Assembly: GCA_937948815.1 (NCBI GenBank)
Contig: CALFAM010000130.1
Coordinates: 1-38,004 of the forward strand
Direction: 5' to 3'
Length of the DNA: 38,004 nt
Source of the DNA: an uncultured bacterium
Lineage (GTDB): Bacteria; Acidobacteriota; Thermoanaerobaculia; Multivoradales; J023
Position numbers and translations under genes: made by a program
The notes under the pieces: model-generated
Database searches by the model: none
Told to the model about the DNA's origin: nothing
Seen by the model: the letters and a program-made list of their open reading frames with translations, nothing else
Shown: piece by piece, positions 9,805-17,770 of the stretch
How positions within the stretch are numbered: position 1 is the stretch's first letter
Layout: every line of letters begins with the position of its first letter

Positions 9805-10758
9805 ATGACAAGGTCCGAGCTCAAGATTCCTTCCGCACCGCCGGCCGTCGTCGACAGCGTCGAGGCGCTGATTGGCAACACCCCGATGATTCGAATGACG
9901 CGGGTCGAGCCTGGCGAACGCGCCGAGCTCTTCGCGAAGCTGGAGCTCCTGACACCGGGAGGCAGCGTCAAAGATCGGCTCGGCCGAGGTTTGATCGACT
10001 GGGCACGGCAGGAAGGCCATCTGCAGGCCGGCGGCACCATCGTCGAGCCCACGGCTGGCAACACCGGGATCGGCTTGGCCCTGGTCGGCGCACAGCAGGG
10101 CTACCGGGTCATTCTCTGTGTGCCGAGCCACTTCTCGATCGAGAAGCAGAAGCTCATGGAGGCCCTCGGCGGGACGGTGATTCGCACACCGAGCGAGCAA
10201 GGAATGAAGGGCGCGATCGCGAAAGCTCACGAGATCGCTGCCGAGATTCCGGGGGCGTACGTGACCCAACAGTTCGAGAATCCCGGCAACCCGGGCATTC
10301 ACTACGAGACGACGGGTCCCGAGATCTGGCAGCAGATGGAAGGGCGGGTTGACGCGGTTGTGATCGGTGTCGGATCGGGCGGCACGTTTAGCGGTGTCTC
10401 ACGCTACATTCGAGAGCGAAATCCGGACTGCATCAATGTCGCTGTCGAACCCAACGGCTCGATCCTGCAAGGAGGAGAGCCAGGACCGCATGCCGTCGAA
10501 GGTATCGGTGTTTCGTTTTTTCCCAAGGTGCTGGACCGCGATCTCATCGACGAGGTGATCATGGTCCACGACGACGATGCGTTGGCGACCGCACGCCTGG
10601 TGGCGAGAACCGAGGGTTTGCTCATCGGTGGCTCGTCCGGCGCCAATTGCTTCGCTGCGCTTCAGGTTGCACGACAGCTGGGCCCTGGTAAGCGGGTCGT
10701 CACCGTGTTTCCCGATAGCGCCGAGCGTTACATCTCCAAGGGCCACCTGGACCCTTGA
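9805..10758 (+). CDS. Cysteine synthase family protein, probable cystathionine beta-synthase (MccA-like)
   Basis: This 317-residue fold-type II PLP enzyme has 'IGNTPMIRM', the PLP lysine K56 in 'GGSVKDR', the phosphate/substrate loop 'PTAGNTGIG', the C-terminal glycine loop 'VGSGGTFSG', and 'GSSGANCFAA'. The sequence 'SEQGMKGAIAKA' resembles the MccA/CBS subgroup, which condenses serine or O-acetylserine with homocysteine. It is followed by a cystathionine gamma-lyase-like gene, the usual partner. Both O-acetylserine sulfhydrylase and CBS activities remain possible. There is no C-terminal CBS regulatory domain. The ATG at 9805 is chosen; in-frame TTG 9793 and GTG 9796 add only a few residues. 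Confidence 0.88.
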   Translation: MTRSELKIPSAPPAVVDSVEALIGNTPMIRMTRVEPGERAELFAKLELLTPGGSVKDRLGRGLIDWARQEGHLQAGGTIVEPTAGNTGIGLALVGAQQGYRVILCVPSHFSIEKQKLMEALGGTVIRTPSEQGMKGAIAKAHEIAAEIPGAYVTQQFENPGNPGIHYETTGPEIWQQMEGRVDAVVIGVGSGGTFSGVSRYIRERNPDCINVAVEPNGSILQGGEPGPHAVEGIGVSFFPKVLDRDLIDEVIMVHDDDALATARLVARTEGLLIGGSSGANCFAALQVARQLGPGKRVVTVFPDSAERYISKGHLDP

Positions 10759-10808
10759 TGCTCCCCAGCCGCTGCGCCACCCGCGCGGTGGCCAGAAGAG
10801 GCCCCAAC

Positions 10809-12089
10809 ATGAAGATCAATCCCACAGACTGTGGCTTCGGCACGCGAGCCGTACATGTCGGAAACGACTCCAGCGAGCGCCCCGAAGATGGCACTGGCGC
10901 CGTGACGGTTCCCATCTACCAAACCTCGACCTACGAGCAACCGTCGCTCGATGGCACGCCAACCTTCGAGTACGCACGGGTTCAAAACCCGACCCGTGCC
11001 GCGCTCGAGCGCAACGTGGCGGCGCTTGAAGGGGGCGATTCAGGCTACGCCTTCGCTTCGGGCATGTCGGCCATCTCGACCCTGATGACCGTGCTGAGCC
11101 CAGGCGACGAGGTCGTCGTCTCACGGGACGTCTACGGCGGCACCCGGCGCCTCTTCGAGCAGGTTCTGGCGCGGAATGGGCTGGTTTTCCACTGGATCGA
11201 TACGACCCAGGCCTCGACCGTCGCCAAGGTCCTGACCGAGCGCCCCGCGGTCCGGATGATCTACGTCGAGACGCCTTCGAATCCGATGATGGAAATCTCG
11301 GACATCGCTGCGCTGGCTGAGATCGCCCATCGCCACGACGCGCTGCTCGCGGTGGACAACACTTTCCTGTCCCCGTTTCTTCAGCGACCGCTGGAGTTGG
11401 GCGCAGACGTCGTTCTTCACTCGACAACCAAGTTCATGGGTGGTCACAGCGACGCGCTCGGCGGTGTGCTGATCGCCAGCCGGTCTGCCTACCAAGGTGC
11501 CGTGGCCGCGCTGCCCGGCATCCAAGAAGGCGATCTCGGTGCTCATTTCGCCTACTTGCAGAAATGTGCCGGCGCAGTCGCCGCCCCATTCGAGGCGTTC
11601 TTGACCCTGCGAGGCTTGCGCACCCTCGAGGTACGCATGGCGCGTCACGAGGAGAACGGTCGGCGACTGGCGGGCTACCTGGTCGGCCGGACGGACGCCT
11701 TGATTCGGCGCGTCCTTTATCCCGGCCTGGAAAGCCATCCCGGCCATGCCGTCCAGCGGCGCCAGGCCTCCGGATTCGGCTCGATGATTTCCTTCGACCT
11801 CGGGACGCCGCAAGCTGCGCACGCCTTCTTGGAAGGTCTCGAGGTCTTTGCCTTGGCAGAAAGCCTGGGGGGCGTCGAGAGCCTGGCCTCATTGCCGGCA
11901 CGCATGACCCACGCATCGGTGGCACCCCAGGAACGTGAACGGCTGGGCATCACGGAGAGCCTGGTTCGCCTTTCAGTGGGAATCGAGACCTACGAAGACC
12001 TCGAAAGGGACGTGGCGCAAGCGCTCGACAAGGCGGCCGAGGCGGATCCGACGTCGCAGCTCGTGACCCCGGAGCGCATCGCCTGCTGA
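10809..12089 (+). CDS. Cystathionine gamma-lyase/synthase family enzyme (MccB-like)
   Basis: This 426-residue Cys/Met-metabolism PLP enzyme carries 'TSTYEQPS', 'RVQNPTRAALE', 'SGMSAIS', 'DVYGGTRR', PLP-pyridine aspartate D183 in 'AVDNTF', the Schiff-base lysine K208 in 'HSTTKFMGGHSD', and 'RLSVGIETYEDL' near the C-terminus. With the upstream CBS-like gene it likely completes reverse transsulfuration, turning homocysteine plus serine into cysteine, which could feed the SufS desulfurase encoded nearby. Synthase versus lyase activity cannot be decided from sequence. The start is ATG 10809 with AGAGG seven bases upstream; an in-frame TTG overlapping the previous stop is rejected. Confidence 0.9.
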   Translation: MKINPTDCGFGTRAVHVGNDSSERPEDGTGAVTVPIYQTSTYEQPSLDGTPTFEYARVQNPTRAALERNVAALEGGDSGYAFASGMSAISTLMTVLSPGDEVVVSRDVYGGTRRLFEQVLARNGLVFHWIDTTQASTVAKVLTERPAVRMIYVETPSNPMMEISDIAALAEIAHRHDALLAVDNTFLSPFLQRPLELGADVVLHSTTKFMGGHSDALGGVLIASRSAYQGAVAALPGIQEGDLGAHFAYLQKCAGAVAAPFEAFLTLRGLRTLEVRMARHEENGRRLAGYLVGRTDALIRRVLYPGLESHPGHAVQRRQASGFGSMISFDLGTPQAAHAFLEGLEVFALAESLGGVESLASLPARMTHASVAPQERERLGITESLVRLSVGIETYEDLERDVAQALDKAAEADPTSQLVTPERIAC

Positions 12090-12205
12090 GACGATCGACC
12101 GGGCGGAGCAAGACGTGAAGGTCCGGTCACTCGGGCTGGATGGACACGGCGCTGGTTTTGTTCGCCGATTCGCGGAAGAGGCAGGACGGCGTGCGGCGAA
12201 GGCTT

Positions 12206-12571
12206 CTAGAGACCGTCGAGTTCGGGGAGATCTTCCTCTTCCTCGAAGGCTGCGGCCTTGTCGAGGCTCCCTTCGACCCAGTTGAGGAAATTGGCGTCGC
12301 CTCGCCCGATGTTGAAAGCGAGGATTTCCGGTAGCTCGTAGCTGTGAAGCTCTTGGATCGTGCGCGAAACGGCATCGAATTCTGCCTCCATCGTCTTGAT
12401 GATGAGCAGATACTCACTGTCGCGGCAGATCTTTCCCTTCCAGCGGTAGATCGAGCGAACGCCGGAGATCATGTTCACACATGCAGCATGACGCCGGCCG
12501 ACGAGCTCGCGACCGATGAGGTTTCCCTCGTTTTCGTCTCCAACAGTCGTGACGACAACGATCGCGCTCAT
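12206..12571 (-). CDS. cutA: CutA1-like divalent cation tolerance protein
   Basis: This 121-residue protein of the CutA family of small trimeric PII-like-fold proteins shows the family pattern 'VTTVGDENEGNLIGRELVGRRHAACVN', then 'IYRWKGKI' and 'HSYELPEILAFNI'. The final ~10 residues are strongly acidic (EEEEDLPEL). Its role in metal tolerance is historical; the molecular function is not established. It is divergent from lepB with a 66-bp spacer and converges on the gamma-lyase-like gene. Confidence 0.92.
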   Translation of the reverse strand: MSAIVVVTTVGDENEGNLIGRELVGRRHAACVNMISGVRSIYRWKGKICRDSEYLLIIKTMEAEFDAVSRTIQELHSYELPEILAFNIGRGDANFLNWVEGSLDKAAAFEEEEDLPELDGL

Positions 12572-12578
12572 AGCCGGG

Positions 12579-12607
12579 ACGATACTTCACTGCTGAGCTA
12601 GGGTCAA
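12579..12607 (-). promoter_or_regulatory. Predicted cutA promoter
   Basis: On the minus strand, TTGACC (12607-12602) and TATCGT (12584-12579) are separated by 17 bp. The implied start is within a few bases of the cutA ATG at 12571, so a leaderless or nearly leaderless mRNA is possible. This is a consensus match only. Confidence 0.4.
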
Positions 12608-12637
12608 CGCGGGCCAGGCTTGGTACAGTACCGCGCG

Positions 12638-13393
12638 ATGAAGAGCACCACAGCAGCGACGAGCGGTTCGAAGAATGCGGACGCCGCGATGACGGAAGAA
12701 CGGAAGTCCGGATTCCGCGAGTATCTCGAGGCTCTGCTGATCGCCGCGATCTTTCTGGGCTTCTCGAACACGTTCCTGATCAAGACGTTCTACATTCCGA
12801 GCAGCTCGATGGAGAACACCTTGCTGATCGGCGATCGGCTTTTCGTCAATCGCTTTATCTACGGTCCGGCCCTCACCCTATTTGGCAAGAGCATCTTGCC
12901 ACTTCGGGATATCGAACGTGGTGACGTGGTGATCTTCCGCTCACCCAAGAGCCCGGAGACCGACCTGGTGAAGCGCTGCATCGGGCAGCCAGGCGATACG
13001 GTTCGGGTCGCGGATAAGCGTCTCTACGTCAACGACGAGCTGGTCGATGACGAGAGCTATGCGATTCACAGCGATCCACGCGTGTTTCCGAACCGCCGCT
13101 TCATCACGCCACAGGTGCGAGCACGCGATAACTTCGGTCCGTTCCAGGTTCCCGAGGGGCACTACTTCTTTCTCGGCGACAACCGCGACCAATCGTACGA
13201 CTCACGCTATTGGGGTGCGGTGCCCCGTCACATGATCAAGGGTCGGGCGCTGCTCATCTATTGGTCTTTCAGTGGCGAGACGCCGGACGGCGAGTGGCAT
13301 GGTACCCGCCACAAGGTTGGCCAGCTCTTCCGAACGCTCGTTGGATTCCCGACCAAGACTCGCTGGGACCGCACATTCCATCTCGTCCGCTGA
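12638..13393 (+). CDS. lepB: Signal peptidase I (first of two)
   Basis: This 251-residue S26-family membrane peptidase removes signal peptides from Sec/Tat substrates at the periplasmic face. One N-terminal transmembrane segment ('YLEALLIAAIFLGFSNTFLI') is followed by the catalytic serine S57 in 'PSSSMENTLLIGD' and the general base K112 in 'DLVKRCIGQPGD'. 'GDNRDQSYDSRYWG' is box E. All catalytic elements are intact. The ATG at 12638 is preferred; ATG 12689 is a second possibility, and neither has a strong ribosome site. A second complete copy follows 32 bp later. Confidence 0.93.
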   Translation: MKSTTAATSGSKNADAAMTEERKSGFREYLEALLIAAIFLGFSNTFLIKTFYIPSSSMENTLLIGDRLFVNRFIYGPALTLFGKSILPLRDIERGDVVIFRSPKSPETDLVKRCIGQPGDTVRVADKRLYVNDELVDDESYAIHSDPRVFPNRRFITPQVRARDNFGPFQVPEGHYFFLGDNRDQSYDSRYWGAVPRHMIKGRALLIYWSFSGETPDGEWHGTRHKVGQLFRTLVGFPTKTRWDRTFHLVR

Positions 13394-13425
13394 CGTTGGC
13401 CAGCGAGCACGGCTCCCCGTTCGCA

Positions 13426-14103
13426 ATGACGGACGGACGCGGGACCGGTCGAAGGTGGTTTTGGCTCAAGGCCTACGCCGAAGCCCTGCTGATCGCGGTC
13501 CTGCTAGCGTTGTTCGCGAGAACGTTCTTTCTTCAGGGCTTCCGGATCCCCTCTGCTTCGATGGCCGGCGGCCTCCTGGCAGGCGACCATATTCTCGTCA
13601 ACAAGTTCATCTTCCGCACCCCCCACGAAGACCGGCTCTTCGCCGGGCTCTTGCCACGGCGAACCATCGAGCGTGGTGATGTGGTGGTGTTTCATCTCCC
13701 GACCGATCGCACGCGGGATTTCGTCAAGCGCTGCGTAGGTCTCCCGGGCGACATCATCGCCATCTCCGATGGAAGGTTGTCGATCAACGAGCGAGTGGTG
13801 GATGAAAGTGCCTATCGCAGCGCCAGTCCACGAGCGGCGAGCAGCCCAATGTCGATTGGACCGCTGAAGGTGCCGCCGGATCACTTCTACTGCTTGGGGG
13901 ACAATCGCGAGGAATCGTACGACTCTCGCTTCTGGGGGCCGGTACCGGCCGAGAATATCGTCGGCCGGGCATGGCTGATCTATTGGTCGGTCGAGCAACC
14001 GCAGGTGGCCGCGAGGCGCGATAGACTTGCCAGCGCTGTCGCCAGCGTCATGGATTCGCTTGCCTCGGTACGCCTCGGCCGGTGCCTTCGCTTGGTTCGT
14101 TGA
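13426..14103 (+). CDS. Signal peptidase I (second of two)
   Basis: This 225-residue paralogue of the preceding gene has a single N-terminal membrane helix ('AEALLIAVLLALFARTFFL'), catalytic S45 in 'IPSASMAGG', base K101 in 'DFVKRCVGLPGD', and box E 'GDNREESYDSRFWG'. Both catalytic residues are present, so it should be active. The catalytic-serine motif (ASMAGG against SSMENT) and the shorter middle region differ from the first copy, which suggests altered substrate preference rather than a recent duplication. The start is ATG 13426; a TTG at 13396 could extend it by ten residues. Confidence 0.9.
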   Translation: MTDGRGTGRRWFWLKAYAEALLIAVLLALFARTFFLQGFRIPSASMAGGLLAGDHILVNKFIFRTPHEDRLFAGLLPRRTIERGDVVVFHLPTDRTRDFVKRCVGLPGDIIAISDGRLSINERVVDESAYRSASPRAASSPMSIGPLKVPPDHFYCLGDNREESYDSRFWGPVPAENIVGRAWLIYWSVEQPQVAARRDRLASAVASVMDSLASVRLGRCLRLVR

Positions 14104-14178
14104 AGCCGGCGCTCGAGCTGGAATCGGATGGTGGACAGCTTGGCCGAAACTCAATCATCGAATGCGAGGAGAAGTGGG

Positions 14179-14559
14179 ATGGGTACACCCCGATTGCAGC
14201 GGCGTTCCGAGCGTGGAGAAGGTCGTGCAGGATGCGTGCTGTGGAGCCTCTTCCTGACAGCCGTCGTTATCGTCGCCGTGAAGGTCGTGCCGGTTCAGAT
14301 GTCCGTCATGAAGCTCAAGGACCAGATGGAAGAAGCCGCACAGCTTCGGTGGAAGGACTCGAATCGAAAGCTCGAGCGTTTCATCATCGACCGTGCTGCG
14401 GAGCTCGAGCTTCCGGTCGGCGCGAAGGACGTGGTCGTCAAGAAGGGAGGCGGCCGGGTCAAGATGGACGTCAACTTCATTGTGCCACTTGATTTCTATG
14501 TCTTCCAGAAGGATTGGAACATCGAGATCGAGATGACGCGCGAGATCTACCAGTTCTAG
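14179..14559 (+). CDS. DUF4845-like small membrane protein
   Basis: This 126-residue protein has a basic N-terminus, one transmembrane helix ('VLWSLFLTAVVIVAVKVVPVQ') and a ~85-residue soluble domain that is probably periplasmic. The 'KVVP' that ends the helix and the size match DUF4845 proteins, which in proteobacteria are also encoded directly after lepB; the context supports the call. No enzymatic motif is visible. The start ATG 14179 has a good AGGAG seven bases upstream (14167-14171). Longer starts (14128) lack one. Function is unknown. Confidence 0.7.
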   Translation: MGTPRLQRRSERGEGRAGCVLWSLFLTAVVIVAVKVVPVQMSVMKLKDQMEEAAQLRWKDSNRKLERFIIDRAAELELPVGAKDVVVKKGGGRVKMDVNFIVPLDFYVFQKDWNIEIEMTREIYQF

Positions 14560-14597
14560 CCGAGGGCCGGCTCAAGACGAGAGAGAGCGAATCTCCC

Positions 14598-16445
14598 GTG
14601 TCGCGACCTTCGAACGGATCGACTGATTCGGTTGCCGCTGACCGGGTTTCTGCTGCTGAGGCTTCTGCTGGACGGGGACCTGCTGGCCGAGACTTCTCGC
14701 GTCAGCAGAGCGATCTGCTGGGCGATGAGGGTCGCCGATCAGCGAATCGGTGGGACATTGTCGCGGCCGGCGCATTGCCCGGGGTACTGGGAGGCACGCA
14801 TCTCGCGGGCTTGTTGTTCTTCCTGAACCCCCATCTACCCTTCTCTGCCGCCACAGTAACGCGTGCGGTTCTGTACTACGCATGCCTTCTCGGCGTGGTC
14901 AGCCTTGCGCTTCATCTGCCGCTGACTTGGAGGAGCCGCCATCGGGCTCGCCGGCTGCTCCCTTGGAGCTTGACCCTGGTCTTGATTGCGACCGGTGTCG
15001 GCGCCTTCGTCCACGCCTCCCGCTTCGCGTTTTTCCTGCCACCCGGCATGAATCTTCGCCTGGTCAAGCTCGGTGTTCTGGTAACCGCCAGCGGCATGGT
15101 CGCCTTCTACACGGCGTTGATTCATCGCATTCAGCGTCGTCCGTATGGTCGGGGTAGTCGGGCTCTCCTGGCGGGTCTCGCGCTGCTATCCGCGTACGCC
15201 GCCTTCGAACGTCGAGACGCGTTTCGCCCACGGCCGGGGCTAACCCCCCGAGCGACGCTGGTCGAGTCGGAGACGCGCCCCAATCTCGTGGTCGTGGGCA
15301 TCGATACCGGAACCCTCGACGCTATTCTCCCCTTGGCAGAAGTCGAGAGGCTTCCCTTTCTCTCCCGCATGCGGAGCGAGGGCGCCTACGCCCGTTTGCG
15401 ATCACTGCGGCCCTCCATGCGCGGTGCGCTCTGGGCTGCGATCGCAACCGGGACGTTCCCCTACAAGCATCGTTTTCTCGGCGAGAACGAGTTCCGCGCG
15501 CCCTTCTCGGACGATGGACTGCGGCTTTTGCCGCTTGGGATTCGCTTTGATGCCTGGGGAACCCGCGGGAGCCGGCCGATCCGAGACGAAACGGTCATCC
15601 ATCGGCTTACGCTGCCCAGGATTTTGGGGCGCCTAGGCTTGAAGGTGGCAACCGTTGGCTGGCCGGGGGAGATACCTCCAGCGCCGGAAATGTCGATTCA
15701 CCTGCCCGAGGGCTTCTTCACGGGGAAGGAGGGGCCCGCAGGCCAGGTGATGCCCGACGATCTTGCGGAGCGGGCGCGCCTCTTCGAGCCCAGTCGGGAA
15801 GAGGTCGATCCCGATGTGCTCAGCAGATTCGGTGCTGACCCGCCGGAGGCAGTCATTCGCAGCCTGCGGTCGGATCTCTGGCGATCTGGACTGAGTCGGT
15901 TCTTACTGGAGCAGGACCCGTCCATCGATGCCCTTTTCTTGGTCTTGCCGGGCCTCGAGACCGTGTCACGCCTTCATTTCGGCGGTCACGGAGCCGTGCA
16001 ATTTCATGGCGCCCAAAGCGAGCGCGAGACACGGTCAGCACAGCTGGTAGGTGCTTACTATGAGGTGCTCGACTCCACGCTTGCTGACCTTTGGGAAATG
16101 ATTCCTGAGCCGAAACTGATGATGGTTGTTTCGTCCTATGGAGTTGATGAGCCATCTAGACGACGCCGGCTTCTGGGCCGTGTGATCGGCCAGCCGGCGC
16201 TGCACGGACGGACCGAAACCGGCCCGGATGGCTTGGTCATGATGCTGGGCGAGGGAATTCGCCCCGAGATGATCTCGGGGCCCGCGTCGCTCGTCGACAT
16301 CGCGCCGACGCTTCTCTATGGGCTGGGCTTCCCTGTCTCGAATGACATGGACGGCGTCGTGCTGACACGAGCGTTCGACCCCGTCTTCCTGACGCGGCAC
16401 GCGCTCAGCTTCGTGCCTTCCTACGAGACGTTGGCGGATCGCTAG
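14598..16445 (+). CDS. Membrane protein with a degenerate alkaline-phosphatase/phosphodiesterase-like domain
   Basis: This protein has about 615 residues from GTG 14598; the frame is open to 14514, so the start is uncertain. A Ser/Arg/Ala-rich leader is followed by about four or five hydrophobic segments (residues ~55-220), then a type I phosphodiesterase/alkaline phosphatase-superfamily domain (~230-600). 'LVVVGIDTGTLD' (D236) and 'ALWAAIATGTFPYKH' place the alignment. Relative to active relatives, the nucleophile Ser/Thr position reads R275 ('SMRGALW'). The metal motif 'DHG' reads S513-Y514-G, and the 'D..SH' motif reads E454-T-V-S-R458. A conserved ending, 'PASLVDIAPTLLYGLGFP', is retained. 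It may be a non-catalytic relative. It follows the DUF4845-like gene by 38 bp. Confidence 0.7.
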   Translation: MSRPSNGSTDSVAADRVSAAEASAGRGPAGRDFSRQQSDLLGDEGRRSANRWDIVAAGALPGVLGGTHLAGLLFFLNPHLPFSAATVTRAVLYYACLLGVVSLALHLPLTWRSRHRARRLLPWSLTLVLIATGVGAFVHASRFAFFLPPGMNLRLVKLGVLVTASGMVAFYTALIHRIQRRPYGRGSRALLAGLALLSAYAAFERRDAFRPRPGLTPRATLVESETRPNLVVVGIDTGTLDAILPLAEVERLPFLSRMRSEGAYARLRSLRPSMRGALWAAIATGTFPYKHRFLGENEFRAPFSDDGLRLLPLGIRFDAWGTRGSRPIRDETVIHRLTLPRILGRLGLKVATVGWPGEIPPAPEMSIHLPEGFFTGKEGPAGQVMPDDLAERARLFEPSREEVDPDVLSRFGADPPEAVIRSLRSDLWRSGLSRFLLEQDPSIDALFLVLPGLETVSRLHFGGHGAVQFHGAQSERETRSAQLVGAYYEVLDSTLADLWEMIPEPKLMMVVSSYGVDEPSRRRRLLGRVIGQPALHGRTETGPDGLVMMLGEGIRPEMISGPASLVDIAPTLLYGLGFPVSNDMDGVVLTRAFDPVFLTRHALSFVPSYETLADR

Positions 16446-16466
16446 GCGGTAGCCGCGTCTGTTTGG

Positions 16467-16494
16467 GCGCTCGGTGCCAGTAGGCGCCGAACGC
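16467..16494. terminator. Hairpin between convergent genes
   Basis: A 12-bp stem with one mismatch (16467-16478 with 16483-16494; loop AGTA) lies between the phosphodiesterase-like gene and the bactofilin stop. It could serve both strands. No T-run is visible on either side, so its efficiency is uncertain. Confidence 0.4.
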
Positions 16495-16889
16495 TAGCTG
16501 GCCGAGAGTGGCATCTTCGTGACCTTCTTCGATGCCTGCGCGCTTGGCTGCTCCATGCTGCACTGCCCTTCGAAGAAGGCCCCATCCTCGATCGACAGCG
16601 AAGGTGTGCTCAGGTCTGCGTAGACCTTTCCAACCGCTGTGATTTCGAGGCGCTCTTTCGCTTGAATGCTCCCTCGCACGGTTCCCGAGACATAGACCCG
16701 ACGGGCCTTGATCTCAGCGTCGACCTCTCCCCCATCGCCTACTATTAAGTCGCCAGCTGCATCGATCTTTCCTTTGAAGTGCCCGTCGATGCGGAATGTG
16801 TCTTCAAACGAAAGATCACCGGACATCCGGCTCCCTGCGTCGAGAAATCCGTTGAGATCGCCCTGTGCGGACGATGTGGTCTTGAACAT
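16494..16889 (-). CDS. Bactofilin (polymer-forming cytoskeletal protein)
   Basis: This 131-residue protein has a single DUF583/bactofilin beta-helix domain (about 20-115) with repeating short beta segments: 'GDLSFEDTFRIDGHFKGKI', 'GDLIVGDGGEVDAEI', 'RRVYVSGTVRGSI', 'ERLEITAVGKVYADL' and 'PSLSIEDGAFFEG'. The termini are short and polar. Bactofilins polymerise without nucleotide into filaments that position other proteins. The start overlaps the parB stop (TGATG), so it is the last gene of the rsmG-parA-parB run and likely translationally coupled to parB. This hints at a role in placing the chromosome-segregation machinery, as known for myxobacterial bactofilins. Confidence 0.94.
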   Translation of the reverse strand: MFKTTSSAQGDLNGFLDAGSRMSGDLSFEDTFRIDGHFKGKIDAAGDLIVGDGGEVDAEIKARRVYVSGTVRGSIQAKERLEITAVGKVYADLSTPSLSIEDGAFFEGQCSMEQPSAQASKKVTKMPLSAS

Positions 16890-17770
16890 CAGGGTTCCCC
16901 TTTGGCCTGGGTGAGGTGATCGAAGAGTCGGATGAGCTCGTCTTCGGTGTGAAACTTGATGAGGATGTCGCCGCCACGGCGTTTCCGTCGGATCTCGACA
17001 TGGGTTTGCAAAGAACGGGTCAGCTTCTCCATGGCCACACGTGTGTGGACATCAGCTTCCGGCAATTCCTTCTTCGCTTTCGGCGCGGTCCGTGGCTCGG
17101 TGGCGAGCTTCTCGAGCTCTCGCGCGGTGAGACCTTCCGCGATTGCACGCTCGGCTAACTCGAGCTGATGAGTGGTGTTCCCCAGCGCCAAGAGTGGCCG
17201 TGCTTGGCCCGCGGTCAAACGGCCATCGCGCAACATGTCTCGAATCGCCGGCGGCAGCCGGAGAAGGCGGAGTGCATTGGCCACGGACGGGCGACTCTTC
17301 CCGACGCGCTTACCAATGGCTTCTTGCGACAGGCCGAACTTCTCTGCAAGTTGCTCGTAGGCTTCCGCTTCTTCGATGACATCCAGATCTGCACGCTGGA
17401 TGTTCTCGACGAGCGCGAGCTCGAGAAGCTCTTGATCGCCTGCGACTTCGCGGACGAGGACCGGTACCTGCGTCAGTCCGGCTGCTTGCGCAGCGCGCCA
17501 GCGGCGCTCGCCAGCGATGATCGAGAATTTGCCCTGGCCGTCCGCCGTGACGACCAATGGTTGAAGGATGCCTTGGGCTTGAATGGATTCCGCGAGGTCC
17601 GCGATTCCCTTGCCGTCGAAGTGTGTTCGTGGCTGAAAGCGGTTGGGCTTGAGATCTGAGATCGGCAAGTCTCGAAGCGCGGAGGTCGCTTCAGCTGCTG
17701 GCTGGGGCGCGGGTTGTTCACCGAGCAGCGCATCCAGACCGCGCCCGAGGCCGCGGCGGCGTGCGTTCAT
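16889..17770 (-). CDS. parB: Chromosome-partitioning protein ParB
   Basis: This 293-residue protein is a parS-binding CTP-dependent clamp of the Spo0J/Noc family. The N-terminal 'RRGLGRGLDALLG' is the usual ParA-interacting tail. The ParB/sulfiredoxin domain includes 'GERRWRAAQAAG' (the CTP-site GERRxRA motif) and 'ALVENIQRADLDVIEEA'. The helix-turn-helix follows at 'FGLSQEAIGKRVGKSRPSVANALRLL'. The C-terminal dimerisation segment ends the chain. Its start overlaps the parA stop by 4 bp and its stop overlaps the bactofilin start. An exact parS lies 2.1 kb away at 19907-19922. Confidence 0.96.
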   Translation of the reverse strand: MNARRRGLGRGLDALLGEQPAPQPAAEATSALRDLPISDLKPNRFQPRTHFDGKGIADLAESIQAQGILQPLVVTADGQGKFSIIAGERRWRAAQAAGLTQVPVLVREVAGDQELLELALVENIQRADLDVIEEAEAYEQLAEKFGLSQEAIGKRVGKSRPSVANALRLLRLPPAIRDMLRDGRLTAGQARPLLALGNTTHQLELAERAIAEGLTARELEKLATEPRTAPKAKKELPEADVHTRVAMEKLTRSLQTHVEIRRKRRGGDILIKFHTEDELIRLFDHLTQAKGEP

